From: an uncultured Bacteroidales bacterium
GTDB taxonomy: Bacteria > Bacteroidota > Bacteroidia > Bacteroidales > F082
Assembly (NCBI GenBank): GCA_900315175.1
Contig: OMYA01000003.1
Coordinates: forward strand, 62,001 to 126,000
Reading direction: 5' to 3'
DNA length: 64,000 nt
In this document: in pieces, positions 8,081-16,717 of the stretch
Numbering within the stretch: the stretch's first letter is position 1
Layout: each line of letters starts with the position of its first letter
Notes under the pieces: model-generated
What the model saw: the letters and a program-made list of their open reading frames with translations, nothing else
What the model was told of the DNA's origin: nothing
Databases searched by the model: none
Position numbers and translations under genes: made by a program

Positions 8081-8846
8081 ATTTAATTACTCTGTAAACC
8101 AATTCCTCCCCCGGTCGGGCAAGCCTCATACGTTGGCGTTGTTCTTCTGTTAGGTCGTAATAAATGCGGTCGGCATCGACGGTAAAACCAGCTTTTTCAA
8201 GCACTTGGGCGTAGTCTCGACCGAATTGGCGTACATGGTCGTACTGACCAAAACAGCGTTTTCTCTCTTCAGGGTCGGTGATTGAAGGGTCTTCCCATGT
8301 GTCGACGTCAGGATTGATAGGCACCATCAAAATAGCCCAACCACCTGGTTTTAAGATGCGTTTTATCTCTGAAAATGCCTTGTTCACATCATTTACGTGC
8401 TCCAACACATGGTTACAGATAACCACGTCATATTGGTTATCTGGGAGGTCGATATTGGTGACGTCAAGATGCAGGTCAGCAATCGGCGAGTCAAGGTCGG
8501 CAGTGGTGTAATCGAGATTTTTCAATGCCTTGAAACGTTTCAAAAACGGCTGTTCAGGGGCGAAATGCAACACCTTCAGAGGAGCTTCAAAAAAGTTAGA
8601 GCGTTGCTTTAAGTAAAGCCATATAAGTCGATGGCGCTCAAGTGACAAGCAATAAGGACACAAACGATTATCCATAGCCTTTCCATAGCCGTATGGAAGG
8701 AACTTGCGGAAGTGTTTGCCGCACACCGGGCACTCCACTTTGTTGCCAATATAAAACGGCCTTATCAGGAAACTGAACAGCGCGCTGAAACGTATCAGCG
8801 TCTGACGTGGAAATATCTTCGTAAACAAAGCAATCAACTTCTTCAT
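8079..8846 (-). CDS. Zinc-ribbon class I SAM-dependent methyltransferase
   Basis: A 255-residue methyltransferase. Residues about 37-65 hold CPVCGKHF and CPYC, a likely zinc ribbon. A Methyltransf_11-type fold follows: LKVLHFAPEQ at motif I, TTADLDS, DVVICNHVLEHVND (motif IV with the typical HVLEHV) and LKPGGWAILMVP. Proteins of this type often modify sugars or lipids in polysaccharide clusters. Its position directly after a glycosyltransferase, with a 4-base ATGA-type overlap, supports a role in surface glycan synthesis, but the substrate is unknown. It is the last gene of the minus-strand run that begins with gpsA. Confidence 0.8.
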   Translation of the reverse strand: MKKLIALFTKIFPRQTLIRFSALFSFLIRPFYIGNKVECPVCGKHFRKFLPYGYGKAMDNRLCPYCLSLERHRLIWLYLKQRSNFFEAPLKVLHFAPEQPFLKRFKALKNLDYTTADLDSPIADLHLDVTNIDLPDNQYDVVICNHVLEHVNDVNKAFSEIKRILKPGGWAILMVPINPDVDTWEDPSITDPEERKRCFGQYDHVRQFGRDYAQVLEKAGFTVDADRIYYDLTEEQRQRMRLARPGEELVYRVIK

Positions 8847-9967
8847 AACAAATTCTTAATCGCAGCAGTCATGTTTGACCACTGATACTTCGTTTTCTCT
8901 TCTTTTACGCCCTCAACAAACGTGTTATATCTCTCATTTTCATAAAAATCGACCAAAGCATCGGCTATCGACGACGGATTCGGCTCCACCACATAGCCCA
9001 CTTTGCCATTCGGGATGATTTCTCCCAGCCCTCCCACATTGGTAACCAAAATAGGCTTCTCGAAGTGATACGCAATCTGTGTCACACCGCTCTGAGTAGC
9101 CGATTTATATGGCTGAACGACAATGTCAGCAACATTAAAGTAATACTTTACTTCATCATCAGTAATATATTGATTCTTAATGATTACCAAATCACGCAAA
9201 CCATGTTTTTCTATCTGTTCAAGATATGGTTTCGAGTCGTCATAAAACTCACCTGCGACAATCAACTTTACATCGTGTTTTCGAAGTCTTTCATCGGCGA
9301 AAGCATCGATTAAAAGGTCCAGCCCCTTGTATGCGCGAACCAGTCCGAAGAACAGCATATATTGCCAATTCTCATCCATACCCAGATGCTTTTTAGCTTC
9401 TTTTCTGTCCAAGATCTCTCCGAAGTGGTCGTATAATGGATGAGGCACAAGACATTTCGGTTTATCTTGATTATCAAGCGATTTTACATCGTCCAAAACC
9501 GATTTGGAGAGTGCCACAAAGCCGTCCATAGCCTTCACAAAATAAGGCGGGAACATCTTGTCAAGCACTGATTTTTCGTGCGGTATCATATTGTGTATCA
9601 ATCCGATACACTTTGCATTGCATCCACGCTTGATTACGCGTGCGATTTTGCCAAAACAAGGGGCGAAAAACGACATCCAATAGGTGAAAATCACGATGTC
9701 AGGGCTCTTTTTGCGAATCTCCCTTCCTACTTTAATCCAGTTTAACGGATTGACAGAGTTGACTTTACGTCCAACAGTGAAGCCTTCAGGAGCCTTAGCA
9801 TCGGTGAGCTGCGTCTTGCCAGGAAACAGGAATGCCGGATACTGAAGTTTGAATGTAACCACTTCAATATCAACACTTTCCTTGGCAAACTCAGTGGCGA
9901 GTCTGTCGGTGAAGGCTGCGATGCCTCCACGATACGGATGAGATGTGCCGACGATGATTATCTTCAT
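8843..9967 (-). CDS. Family 4-type glycosyltransferase
   Basis: A 374-residue GT-B fold glycosyltransferase. The N-terminal domain starts MKIIIVGTSHPYRGGIAAFT, with the Gly-rich loop of GT4 enzymes. The C-terminal domain has LFFGLVRAYKGLDLLIDAF (the donor-binding 'G....KG...L' signature), ADIVVQPYKSATQSGVTQIAY and PILVTNVGGLGEII, where the E of the E-x7-E region is replaced by a Q/S-rich stretch. It probably adds a sugar from a nucleotide donor to a surface polysaccharide or lipid at the cytoplasmic membrane face. It overlaps both neighbours by 4 bases. Sugar and acceptor cannot be inferred. Confidence 0.85.
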   Translation of the reverse strand: MKIIIVGTSHPYRGGIAAFTDRLATEFAKESVDIEVVTFKLQYPAFLFPGKTQLTDAKAPEGFTVGRKVNSVNPLNWIKVGREIRKKSPDIVIFTYWMSFFAPCFGKIARVIKRGCNAKCIGLIHNMIPHEKSVLDKMFPPYFVKAMDGFVALSKSVLDDVKSLDNQDKPKCLVPHPLYDHFGEILDRKEAKKHLGMDENWQYMLFFGLVRAYKGLDLLIDAFADERLRKHDVKLIVAGEFYDDSKPYLEQIEKHGLRDLVIIKNQYITDDEVKYYFNVADIVVQPYKSATQSGVTQIAYHFEKPILVTNVGGLGEIIPNGKVGYVVEPNPSSIADALVDFYENERYNTFVEGVKEEKTKYQWSNMTAAIKNLL

Positions 9968-10302
9968 TTTGCTCCATCATCAGACGGATTTTCATCCGCC
10001 TTTACACCTTTCTTCTCTTCTGGCACGACGACGGTTGCCTTATACCCTATTTTTTGAAATGCCTTTTGAAGCTTTTCGACATCGGTTTTCTCGCTATCAT
10101 ATTGAACAGTAACGAGTTGGGTGTTTAAATCGGGATTAATGGCTTTAACTCCTTTTTCAAAACGGAGATTGTTTTTGATGCGATTAACACAACTCTGGCA
10201 CTCAATCTCAGGTTCAGTTTTGAATACAACTTCCTTCACGGTCTGAGCTTGTGACATCACTGCTAAAAACAACACGAATGCTAGTAATACAAGCTTTTTC
10301 AT
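9964..10302 (-). CDS. Secreted heavy-metal-associated (HMA) domain protein
   Basis: A small periplasmic metal-binding protein. The start at 10302 (MKKLVLLAF) gives a clear signal peptide ending near SQA; an earlier in-frame start would add a non-signal extension overlapping the upstream gene. The mature part is a ferredoxin-like HMA domain, with the metal-binding loop ECQSCVNRIKNNL and the YDSEKTDVEKLQKAFQKIGYKA strand-helix pattern. HMA domains of this type bind Cu(I), Hg or similar soft metals. A Lys/Glu/Asp-rich tail follows. The gene lies 4 bases after the TonB receptor gene, so both probably work on the same metal, one at the outer membrane and one in the periplasm. Confidence 0.85.
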   Translation of the reverse strand: MKKLVLLAFVLFLAVMSQAQTVKEVVFKTEPEIECQSCVNRIKNNLRFEKGVKAINPDLNTQLVTVQYDSEKTDVEKLQKAFQKIGYKATVVVPEEKKGVKADENPSDDGAK

Positions 10303-10306
10303 AATA

Positions 10307-12484
10307 TTAATATTTTGATAATTTCCATTTGATTCCGGCGTAAACCATGATTCCGTCAACTGGTCCCCAGATCATAGTGGCATCGAAGTTCTCGCCCCAT
10401 GGGTCGTCGTAGCCGATGATTGGGTTTTTCTGTTTGAAATTGGTGAGATTCTCACCTCCTATATATATATTGCCCCAGCGGAACCATTTGAGTATCTGAG
10501 CATTAAGCACCGGATAGGCATCAAATGTGCCGAATCCGTCGGGCAAACGGCCGTCACCGTTGATTTGCAATGTGAGGTCAAACTGCCATATTTCAAGCGG
10601 GGTTTTGTACGTTGCAGTCACCAGGCCCTTGTAACGGCTTGACAACGGTTTATCGCGCAATACCCCGTTGATAGTGGTCTTCACATCGTTATATCTGAAT
10701 GCCCCAAGAAGTGAAAAACCTTCAAAAAACGGATATGTGGCATCAATTTGGAGGGTGTGTGAATATGATATTCCGTCAAGGTTATAGAAATGCACCAGAT
10801 GTGCATCTGTATCGAGGTCGGTAACTACCTGATTATTGAAGTTTGTATAATAGTATTCCAAATTGACAATCAAGCACTTATCAAAGATATCGATGTCAAA
10901 TGAAGCTGTAGCGCCATAGTTCCACGCCTCTTCCTGCTTGAGGTTGTCGTCGATGATGATGTCGCGGCTGCTCGCCAGAAGCGTGTGATTATCAAGCATT
11001 GGGCGCGGTGTACGATAGCCTTTTCCTGCAGAGAAACGCAGTTTCAGAAGGTCGCTGACGCTCCATTTCACATGAGCACGAGGCGTGACAAACGCGCCAT
11101 ACAAATCGCTGTAATCGCCTCTTAAACCTGCCATAAACACGAAATTGTCAATATAGTTGAACGTATACTGTGCGTATACACCTCCTATATTTTCATCCGG
11201 GGCCTTGACGAGGTTTGGCAACAACAGCCAGCGTTCGTCAAAGCAGTCATGATTGAACGACAAACCCGTTGATATACTGTGACTTGGCGTAAATTCAGTC
11301 TCAAACATCAGCTGTGCATATGCGTTATTATTGTCCACGTCATACTTTCTTACGCCATACAACGAATTCATTTTATGGATTGAGCCTGAAAAGACCAAAG
11401 CGACGTTGGTGTTGTGGATTTCATCAAAAATATATGCGTTTTTGACGACGCCCTCGTAACGTTCCGAGCCGATATTTATCTTATACAATGGATCGTTTGC
11501 AACTCTCGCGTGATTGTGATGTTGTTCATCGGTTTGTCCGCCGTTTCTGTCTTCTTTCAAAGCCTTGACGTAAGCCTGCATGACGTAATGGTTTTTCTGG
11601 TAAGTCCAGCGGTTCATAAAGTCATATTGCTGCACCTTCGGCATATCCATAAAACCGTCGCCGTTGCCGTCGTGTTCCATCCACATATTCTCGTAATGTG
11701 CAAACAATCCGGTGCTTAACGCATCGTTAAAATGCAGATTACCTTCAACATTCGTTTCAAATTTCAGGTGGCTGTCGAGAAAAAGATTCACGTCGAGTTC
11801 CTCATCCAGCTGTGGTTTCAGATACTCCACATTGATTTGTCCTGTTATTGATTCGTAGCCGTTTTTCACTGTTGCAGCGCCTTTCGACACCTGAATCGAG
11901 TGCATCCAGGTACCCGGGATGTAACCGAGCGAGAATGGAGCCGCCGCTCCACGGAAAGCCGGCACGTTTTCTGTCAACATCTGGACGTAACTGCCAGATA
12001 ATCCGAGGAGTTTGATTTGTTTTGCACCTGTTGCCGCATCAGAATAGTTCACGTCGACAGACGGATTGGTTGAAAAACTCTCACCAAGGTTGCAACATGC
12101 GGCGCGGCACAATTCGGTCGTTGTTATGGTCTCGATGTTTACCACCCCTCTTGATTGTATTCTGCCCGGACGCGATGACTTCACGACCACATCGCTGAGA
12201 GTTATCTCGCCACGAAGCGTAATCTCTGCATAATCAGCACGTTCAAAAGAAACGGTGTCGTTTTGATAACCGACAAACGATATCACGACGGATTTTACAT
12301 CCGGTTTCCTTTCCAATGTAAAAGAGCCGTTGACATCGGTTGTGGTTCCGGTATTAGTGCCTAACCACACAACGTTAGCACCAACCAAGGCATTGCCGCT
12401 GTCGTCTTTAACGACGCCTCTCACCTGCGAGAACGAGGTAATTGAAAGCAAACACAATACGAAAATTAATACTAGTCTCTTCAT
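10307..12484 (-). CDS. TonB-dependent outer-membrane receptor, probably metal-linked
   Basis: A 725-residue TonB-dependent receptor. A signal peptide (MKRLVLIFVLCLLSITSFSQ) is followed by a carboxypeptidase-regulatory-like domain (VRGVVKDDSGNALVGANVVW), a plug domain from about residue 95, and a beta-barrel ending in an aromatic-poor WKLSKY. The plug has an unusual CRAACC cluster that could bind metal. The barrel has ordinary landmarks such as GYRTPRPML and a terminal IYIGGENLTNFKQ segment. No SusD partner follows; instead an HMA protein does. I therefore infer uptake of copper or another metal complex rather than glycan. A REP-like remnant fills the 25-base gap before it. Confidence 0.85.
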   Translation of the reverse strand: MKRLVLIFVLCLLSITSFSQVRGVVKDDSGNALVGANVVWLGTNTGTTTDVNGSFTLERKPDVKSVVISFVGYQNDTVSFERADYAEITLRGEITLSDVVVKSSRPGRIQSRGVVNIETITTTELCRAACCNLGESFSTNPSVDVNYSDAATGAKQIKLLGLSGSYVQMLTENVPAFRGAAAPFSLGYIPGTWMHSIQVSKGAATVKNGYESITGQINVEYLKPQLDEELDVNLFLDSHLKFETNVEGNLHFNDALSTGLFAHYENMWMEHDGNGDGFMDMPKVQQYDFMNRWTYQKNHYVMQAYVKALKEDRNGGQTDEQHHNHARVANDPLYKINIGSERYEGVVKNAYIFDEIHNTNVALVFSGSIHKMNSLYGVRKYDVDNNNAYAQLMFETEFTPSHSISTGLSFNHDCFDERWLLLPNLVKAPDENIGGVYAQYTFNYIDNFVFMAGLRGDYSDLYGAFVTPRAHVKWSVSDLLKLRFSAGKGYRTPRPMLDNHTLLASSRDIIIDDNLKQEEAWNYGATASFDIDIFDKCLIVNLEYYYTNFNNQVVTDLDTDAHLVHFYNLDGISYSHTLQIDATYPFFEGFSLLGAFRYNDVKTTINGVLRDKPLSSRYKGLVTATYKTPLEIWQFDLTLQINGDGRLPDGFGTFDAYPVLNAQILKWFRWGNIYIGGENLTNFKQKNPIIGYDDPWGENFDATMIWGPVDGIMVYAGIKWKLSKY

Positions 12485-12487
12485 ATC

Positions 12488-12530
12488 TTATCGGAGATTT
12501 CTCCGCTCCCTATGGCCGGTCGATATGACA
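12488..12530. repeat. Single REP-like arm
   Basis: A one-sided copy reads CGGAGATTTCTCCGCTCCC followed by a GGTCGATATGACA-like end. It lies between the flippase and TonB receptor genes and supplies the last residues (HIDRP) and stop of the flippase. Confidence 0.7.
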
Positions 12531-14033
12531 CAGCCTATTTATTATTTTATTTATTTCATTTGAAATTTTCATATAATATATTATTATCAAACCAACAATA
12601 ACAATAATTGCGGTTCTGACAACTGCCTCTGTCACTTTGACTACGATGCCTTCGCCAAACAATTCAAAAAACCATATTGAGGTATATTTTACTGACAGCC
12701 AATTGATTACAAATAAAAACCCCATCACTAAAACAACTACAATCTCTTTCCATGAAAATGGAGATATTTTGGTCTTCCACAAAACAAGCGACAGCAAAAA
12801 CAAATAATAAATTGAGAATGAGATTATCGAAGACCATGCTGCTCCGGTCATTCCCCAGATTGGTATCAGCTTGTTATTCAATATGATAGCGCTGACAGTA
12901 AGTACAGCGGTGAATATCAGTTGAAGGTAATACCAGCGCGAATAGCTCAACACCGTAACCCCAATATTTAGCGAAGAATTGACTAATTTTGCCAGTCCGA
13001 GAAGGAAGAAAACCCATTTACCTTCAACGTATTTTTCGCCGTTTGGAAGGAGTTCGAAAAAGAGGTCGATGTTTATCCACACGATAAAGAAAACCAGTGC
13101 TCCTGCTATCAATTGATGCAGCGAAACGCTTTTGCACATCATCGAAGCCCGCTGAATATCATTGTCTTTCATCGCCTGCGAGATTATCGGGCGCGAGATA
13201 GCCGACACCGAGCGATAAGGCATCTCCACAAGATTCGCCATATATGCCGCGATGGTGTAAATTCCAGTCACAGCGAGCCCCATTTTTGCAGAGATAAAGA
13301 AGGTGTTAAGACTCGGAATGATGTTTCCGACCACTGCCGCAACGGTGAGGAAAATGGTGTAAAACATGAAATCCCTGCGCAGACGGCGAGTGACATGTCC
13401 CGGCTCTATCTTGAAACTTATCTTCGACAGGCTTAGCAAGTATATGATATTCAAAAATGTAGCCGCGATATATGCCAAACACAGCCCAATCACCATGCCA
13501 TCAAGACTGATGACGCCTGTTATGTACAAAATGTAATCCGCCAAAGTGAAAAGCCTCACTCCCACTTCACGCACAAACTTAGGGATTACTATGCGCATCA
13601 GCAGGTTGGCATTGGTCTCGAAAACCGTCATATACATCATGAAAAACGCCATCGGTATGACGAGATACATATAATCCACAAACAGCGGCGACTCGTCAGA
13701 GAACTTACTGATTATAAAGCCTTTAAAGCAAAAAAACAATATCGTAAAAATGACAAATCCGACAGCTGGGACAATCAATGTCCACCCGAAAAAGCCATGA
13801 TCGCGACTCTCTTTGTCTTTGAAATAAGGGTAGTAACGCATAGCCGAGGTGTTGGTGCCAAGGGCTGCGAGACCCGAAAGCAACAAGGCGGCATCAGCCA
13901 TGACACGAGTAAGGCCTATCTCTTCCTGCGTGAGATATTTCGTCATCACAAAGAAGGTGGTAATGAACCCAATGGCGACGCCGATATAGTTCATTATCGT
14001 GCCTTTAATGCTCTGTCGTACTACTATTCCCAT
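12510..14033 (-). CDS. Polysaccharide flippase (Wzx/MATE-like membrane transporter)
   Basis: A 507-residue membrane protein with about 12-14 hydrophobic helices and few charged loops, of the MOP superfamily (polysaccharide flippase/oligosaccharide exporter). It begins MGIVVRQSIKGTIMNYIGVAIGFITTFFV, and 'RQS..KG....Y.G...G' is typical of Bacteroidota flippases. Members translocate lipid-linked glycan repeat units across the inner membrane. A glycosyltransferase and a methyltransferase in the same run support a surface glycan role. The start overlaps the gpsA stop by one base (TGATG). The last residues come from a REP arm, so the natural C-terminus may have been altered slightly. Confidence 0.85.
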   Translation of the reverse strand: MGIVVRQSIKGTIMNYIGVAIGFITTFFVMTKYLTQEEIGLTRVMADAALLLSGLAALGTNTSAMRYYPYFKDKESRDHGFFGWTLIVPAVGFVIFTILFFCFKGFIISKFSDESPLFVDYMYLVIPMAFFMMYMTVFETNANLLMRIVIPKFVREVGVRLFTLADYILYITGVISLDGMVIGLCLAYIAATFLNIIYLLSLSKISFKIEPGHVTRRLRRDFMFYTIFLTVAAVVGNIIPSLNTFFISAKMGLAVTGIYTIAAYMANLVEMPYRSVSAISRPIISQAMKDNDIQRASMMCKSVSLHQLIAGALVFFIVWINIDLFFELLPNGEKYVEGKWVFFLLGLAKLVNSSLNIGVTVLSYSRWYYLQLIFTAVLTVSAIILNNKLIPIWGMTGAAWSSIISFSIYYLFLLSLVLWKTKISPFSWKEIVVVLVMGFLFVINWLSVKYTSIWFFELFGEGIVVKVTEAVVRTAIIVIVGLIIIYYMKISNEINKIINRLCHIDRP

Positions 14034-15007
14034 CAGTTTTTCAAGATATTCTTGATGAAATTACGTGTCGGATAATTCTTGTCGTTCAACACATGATAAA
14101 GCTCGCACATCAACGGATAATCTTGCGTATCAATTTGGTTGTCAATAAGTTTCTTATAAAAAACATCCACTGCGATACGACCTTCAAGCACCACATTATC
14201 TGACATGCAGTTGTTGAAGAAGCCCTTTCCGATGAGCAGTCCGAGCGTACGGTTGCGGCTCATGTCGTTGAGTGATGTCAGCGAGAAATCGCCGAAGCCG
14301 CAATAATGGTACATGGTGCTGTTTTCGCCGCCGAAAGTGATTATCAGGCGTCGCATCTCATTGAGAGCCTTGGTGATAACGATGGAACGCAGGTTGGCCG
14401 AGTCGAAGTTGGCATCGACCATTCCGATTACGATAGCATAGATATTCTTCAAAATTGAGGCATATTCAACGCCGGTGACGTCTGTGGTGAAATCGGTGCG
14501 AATCATGGTGTCGTCGAAGACGCTGACAATGATTTTGTAGAGTTCCTCGTCGGTAGTTGCGGCTGTGAGGCCAGTGTCCTGCCTGTTGATGATTTCACGT
14601 GCAAACGAAGGCCCTTTCAGTGTCATGAAAGGATTGAAAATGAATGACTTGATGCTATCAGGAATTATCATATCACCGCTGCCGAAGCCTTTTGCCAAGT
14701 TGACCAACAAAGCTGTCGGATTGATATAATCTTTGTTTTCCTGGAGATATCCGACCACCGCTGTCGAAGGGATGGCGAGAAAAATCACGTTTGCCTCAAG
14801 AAGCACGTTTTTGTCGCTCGTGGCCTTCAGGTTCTCACTGAGTTTGCATTTCGGGAAATACGAACTGTTGACATGCATGGTATTAATCATCTCAACCACC
14901 TCATCCTCAATGGATAACAGATAAATCTCATCTTTATTTTTCTGTGCAAGAACGTCGCCAATTGCCGTGGCTATCGCTCCGCTTCCGATAAATACTATTT
15001 TCCGCAT
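14033..15007 (-). CDS. gpsA: Glycerol-3-phosphate dehydrogenase [NAD(P)+]
   Basis: Reduces dihydroxyacetone phosphate to sn-glycerol 3-phosphate for phospholipid synthesis. The 324-residue protein has the N-terminal Rossmann loop GSGAIATAIGDVL, the family segments VNLAKGFGSG and LKGPSFAREI, the catalytic Lys in SILKNIYAIVIGM, and the C-terminal GFGDFSLTSLNDMSRNRTLGLLIGKG signature. The length is normal. It is the first gene of a tight minus-strand run (flippase, TonB receptor, HMA protein, glycosyltransferase, methyltransferase). Its own -7 box overlaps the end of the YihY-like gene upstream. Confidence 0.95.
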   Translation of the reverse strand: MRKIVFIGSGAIATAIGDVLAQKNKDEIYLLSIEDEVVEMINTMHVNSSYFPKCKLSENLKATSDKNVLLEANVIFLAIPSTAVVGYLQENKDYINPTALLVNLAKGFGSGDMIIPDSIKSFIFNPFMTLKGPSFAREIINRQDTGLTAATTDEELYKIIVSVFDDTMIRTDFTTDVTGVEYASILKNIYAIVIGMVDANFDSANLRSIVITKALNEMRRLIITFGGENSTMYHYCGFGDFSLTSLNDMSRNRTLGLLIGKGFFNNCMSDNVVLEGRIAVDVFYKKLIDNQIDTQDYPLMCELYHVLNDKNYPTRNFIKNILKN

Positions 15008-15021
15008 TTTAAAAATTTTTG

Positions 15022-15029
15022 CAAAATTA
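15022..15029 (-). promoter_or_regulatory. Promoter -7 box for gpsA
   Basis: TAATTTTG on the minus strand, 15 bases upstream of the gpsA start and overlapping the last codon of the YihY-like gene. Confidence 0.55.
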
Positions 15030-15974
15030 ATAATTTTTTTGACTTAGAAGCTGTTTTTCCGCAAGGAAAATTGACGCGTCCAATTCAAAACCAATCAAAA
15101 CTATGATACAATTCACATACATCCACATCATGAAAATGATGAGACCGCCTATTGAACCGTATAGCGCGTTGTAATTGGAAAAATTGACAATATAGTAATT
15201 AAATCCAATAGTACCTAAGATAAACAAAAGGGTAAACATGATGGTGCCGGGTGTAAACAAACGGAACTTTCTGTCTTTACTAGGATTTCCAAAGAAATAA
15301 AGCACCGCAATTGCAACGAGCAAGACAAACACGGTCAGCAGCCAGCGTCCTATGTCAATCAGAGTTATGACCATGCCGTTGTAGAAATGTATTCTATTGA
15401 AAAACCAAGGCAATACGTCGTTTCCGATGATTATAAGCGCAATAGAGGTGATGAGCAGGGTGCCGAGAATCAGTGTTGTAACCAGTCCGCCGCCATACAT
15501 TCTCACCAATGACATTTTCCCGATATGGTTGACGCCCATGTCGAAACCTCGGAAGAATGCGCGGATGGCGCCAGAGCTGAAGTAAAACGCCATAAAAATA
15601 CCGATTGACATGAGGGTGTTATGCTGATGTGACATGATTTCGTCGATAGTGTCCACCACCCTGCCGGCAATGTTGTGCGGCACCACCTTGTAGATCATAT
15701 CGACAATCATAGCCTGAACACCTTCAAGCGGAAGATACGGAATAAAGGTAAACAGCACCATGACTGCAGGGAAAATAGCAAGAAAGACGTTGAAAGCCAC
15801 AGCCGCTGCACGGTCGGTAAGATAACCCTTCGAAAATCCGTTTATGAAATATACGAGAACATCATAAAACGGCTTGCCTCGGAAACCAGGCAAGGTTATC
15901 GACTTCAGCCTACGTATGGTCCTGATTTCCAAATACTTGGCTTTTCTTTTATATGATGCAATATCTATTTTCAT
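15027..15974 (-). CDS. YihY/BrkB family membrane protein
   Basis: A 315-residue inner-membrane protein of the YihY (formerly 'RNase BN/BrkB') family. The start at 15974 (MKIDIASYKRK) is preferred over a slightly longer frame because its promoter lies just upstream. Family features are FINGFSKGYLTDRAAAVAFNVFLAIFPAVMVLF, a conserved first helix, and about six membrane segments with VNHIGKMSLVRMYGGGLVTTLILG and YGSIGGLIIFMMWMYVNCIIVLIGFELD near the end. The function is unknown; virulence, tRNA-processing and lipid-transport roles have been suggested for relatives and are not established. It has its own -7 box and is divergent from rseC. Confidence 0.88.
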   Translation of the reverse strand: MKIDIASYKRKAKYLEIRTIRRLKSITLPGFRGKPFYDVLVYFINGFSKGYLTDRAAAVAFNVFLAIFPAVMVLFTFIPYLPLEGVQAMIVDMIYKVVPHNIAGRVVDTIDEIMSHQHNTLMSIGIFMAFYFSSGAIRAFFRGFDMGVNHIGKMSLVRMYGGGLVTTLILGTLLITSIALIIIGNDVLPWFFNRIHFYNGMVITLIDIGRWLLTVFVLLVAIAVLYFFGNPSKDRKFRLFTPGTIMFTLLFILGTIGFNYYIVNFSNYNALYGSIGGLIIFMMWMYVNCIIVLIGFELDASIFLAEKQLLSQKNY

Positions 15975-15992
15975 GGTGAATATACTAACATG

Positions 15993-16000
15993 CAAAAATA
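15993..16000 (-). promoter_or_regulatory. Promoter -7 box for the YihY-like gene
   Basis: TATTTTTG on the minus strand, 19 bases upstream of the chosen start at 15974. This placement supports that start over the longer frame. Confidence 0.55.
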
Positions 16001-16033
16001 CAAAAAATTAATAAGTTTTACTTTTTTTGCTGA

Positions 16034-16112
16034 AGATTTCTCGGCTAAGCTCGAAATGACGTACACACATAGCGTCATTTCGAGTGGAGCGAAGCGTAAT
16101 CGAGAAATCTCA
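16034..16112. repeat. REP-like inverted repeat in a divergent intergenic region
   Basis: The left arm has AGATTTCTCGG and CTCGAAATGACG (16034-16061). The right arm has CGTCATTTCGAG and AATCGAGAAATCT (16072-16110). It sits between the divergent YihY-like and rseC promoters. Confidence 0.85.
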
Positions 16113-16144
16113 TTCAAAATAACTAGTTTTAAGATTTTTTTTTG

Positions 16145-16152
16145 TAACTTTG
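16145..16152 (+). promoter_or_regulatory. Promoter -7 box for rseC
   Basis: TAACTTTG lies 18 bases upstream of the ATG at 16170, just downstream of the REP-like element. Confidence 0.6.
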
Positions 16153-16169
16153 CGCAAAAAATAATAACA

Positions 16170-16580
16170 ATGGGAGAACATGTTTCACATCCAGGCGTAG
16201 TGGTCGGGATAAACGATAAAGACATTGAAATTGAGATACTTAGCTCGAGCATGTGTGGCTCATGCGGCATCAAGTCGGCATGCGGCATGTCGGAGATGCA
16301 GGAAAAACGCATCACTGTGCCGAGGCCTGAAGACAAGGAGTTTATTGTCGGTCAGCCGGTCAGCATCACCATGAGCACAAGCCAGGGCAACAAAGCGGCA
16401 TTGTTTGCTTATTTCATCCCGGCGTTTTTGCTTGTCGCCATCATCGTGATTCTCAGCAACTTATCAGTAAAAGAATGGCTTGCAGCGCTCATCGGAATCG
16501 GGGTGATTGCGGTATATTATGTTGTTTTATCATTCTTCAAAGAAAAGTTGAGAAACGAGTTTAAATATGAGATAAGATAA
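16170..16580 (+). CDS. rseC: RseC/MucC-like SoxR-reducing system protein
   Basis: A 136-residue protein with an N-terminal domain carrying four cysteines (SMCGSCGIKSACG), likely an Fe-S or metal site, and two C-terminal membrane helices. RseC relatives are linked to the Rsx/Rnf electron-transfer complex, which in enterobacteria keeps SoxR reduced. In Bacteroidota rseC is commonly placed ahead of rnfB, as here, 137 bases before it. The start at 16170 is chosen because the frame upstream is only repeat sequence and the promoter box lies between. Its exact role in Rnf assembly or electron transfer is not known. Confidence 0.85.
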   Translation: MGEHVSHPGVVVGINDKDIEIEILSSSMCGSCGIKSACGMSEMQEKRITVPRPEDKEFIVGQPVSITMSTSQGNKAALFAYFIPAFLLVAIIVILSNLSVKEWLAALIGIGVIAVYYVVLSFFKEKLRNEFKYEIR

Positions 16581-16582
16581 AA

Positions 16583-16619
16583 CACGTCATTTCGCTATGC
16601 TTCGGTCGAAATAACGAAC
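16583..16619. repeat. Degenerate REP-like copy between rseC and rnfB
   Basis: CACGTCATTTCGCTATGC and CTTCGGTCGAAATAACG form a short imperfect copy of the REP arms with little spacer. It could weaken read-through from rseC. Confidence 0.6.
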
Positions 16620-16683
16620 TCTTTAGCTATTAACGACTTACAATTTTTGCAAAATTTCCCTTGTTTAATTAATATAATATCAG

Positions 16684-16691
16684 TAATTTTG
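16684..16691 (+). promoter_or_regulatory. Promoter -7 box for the rnf operon
   Basis: TAATTTTG lies 26 bases upstream of the rnfB start at 16718. No comparable box is seen in the short gaps between the later genes to 37002, so this could drive the whole run. Confidence 0.6.
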
Positions 16692-16717
16692 CAACCGCTA
16701 AAAATATGTTTTGTTTT

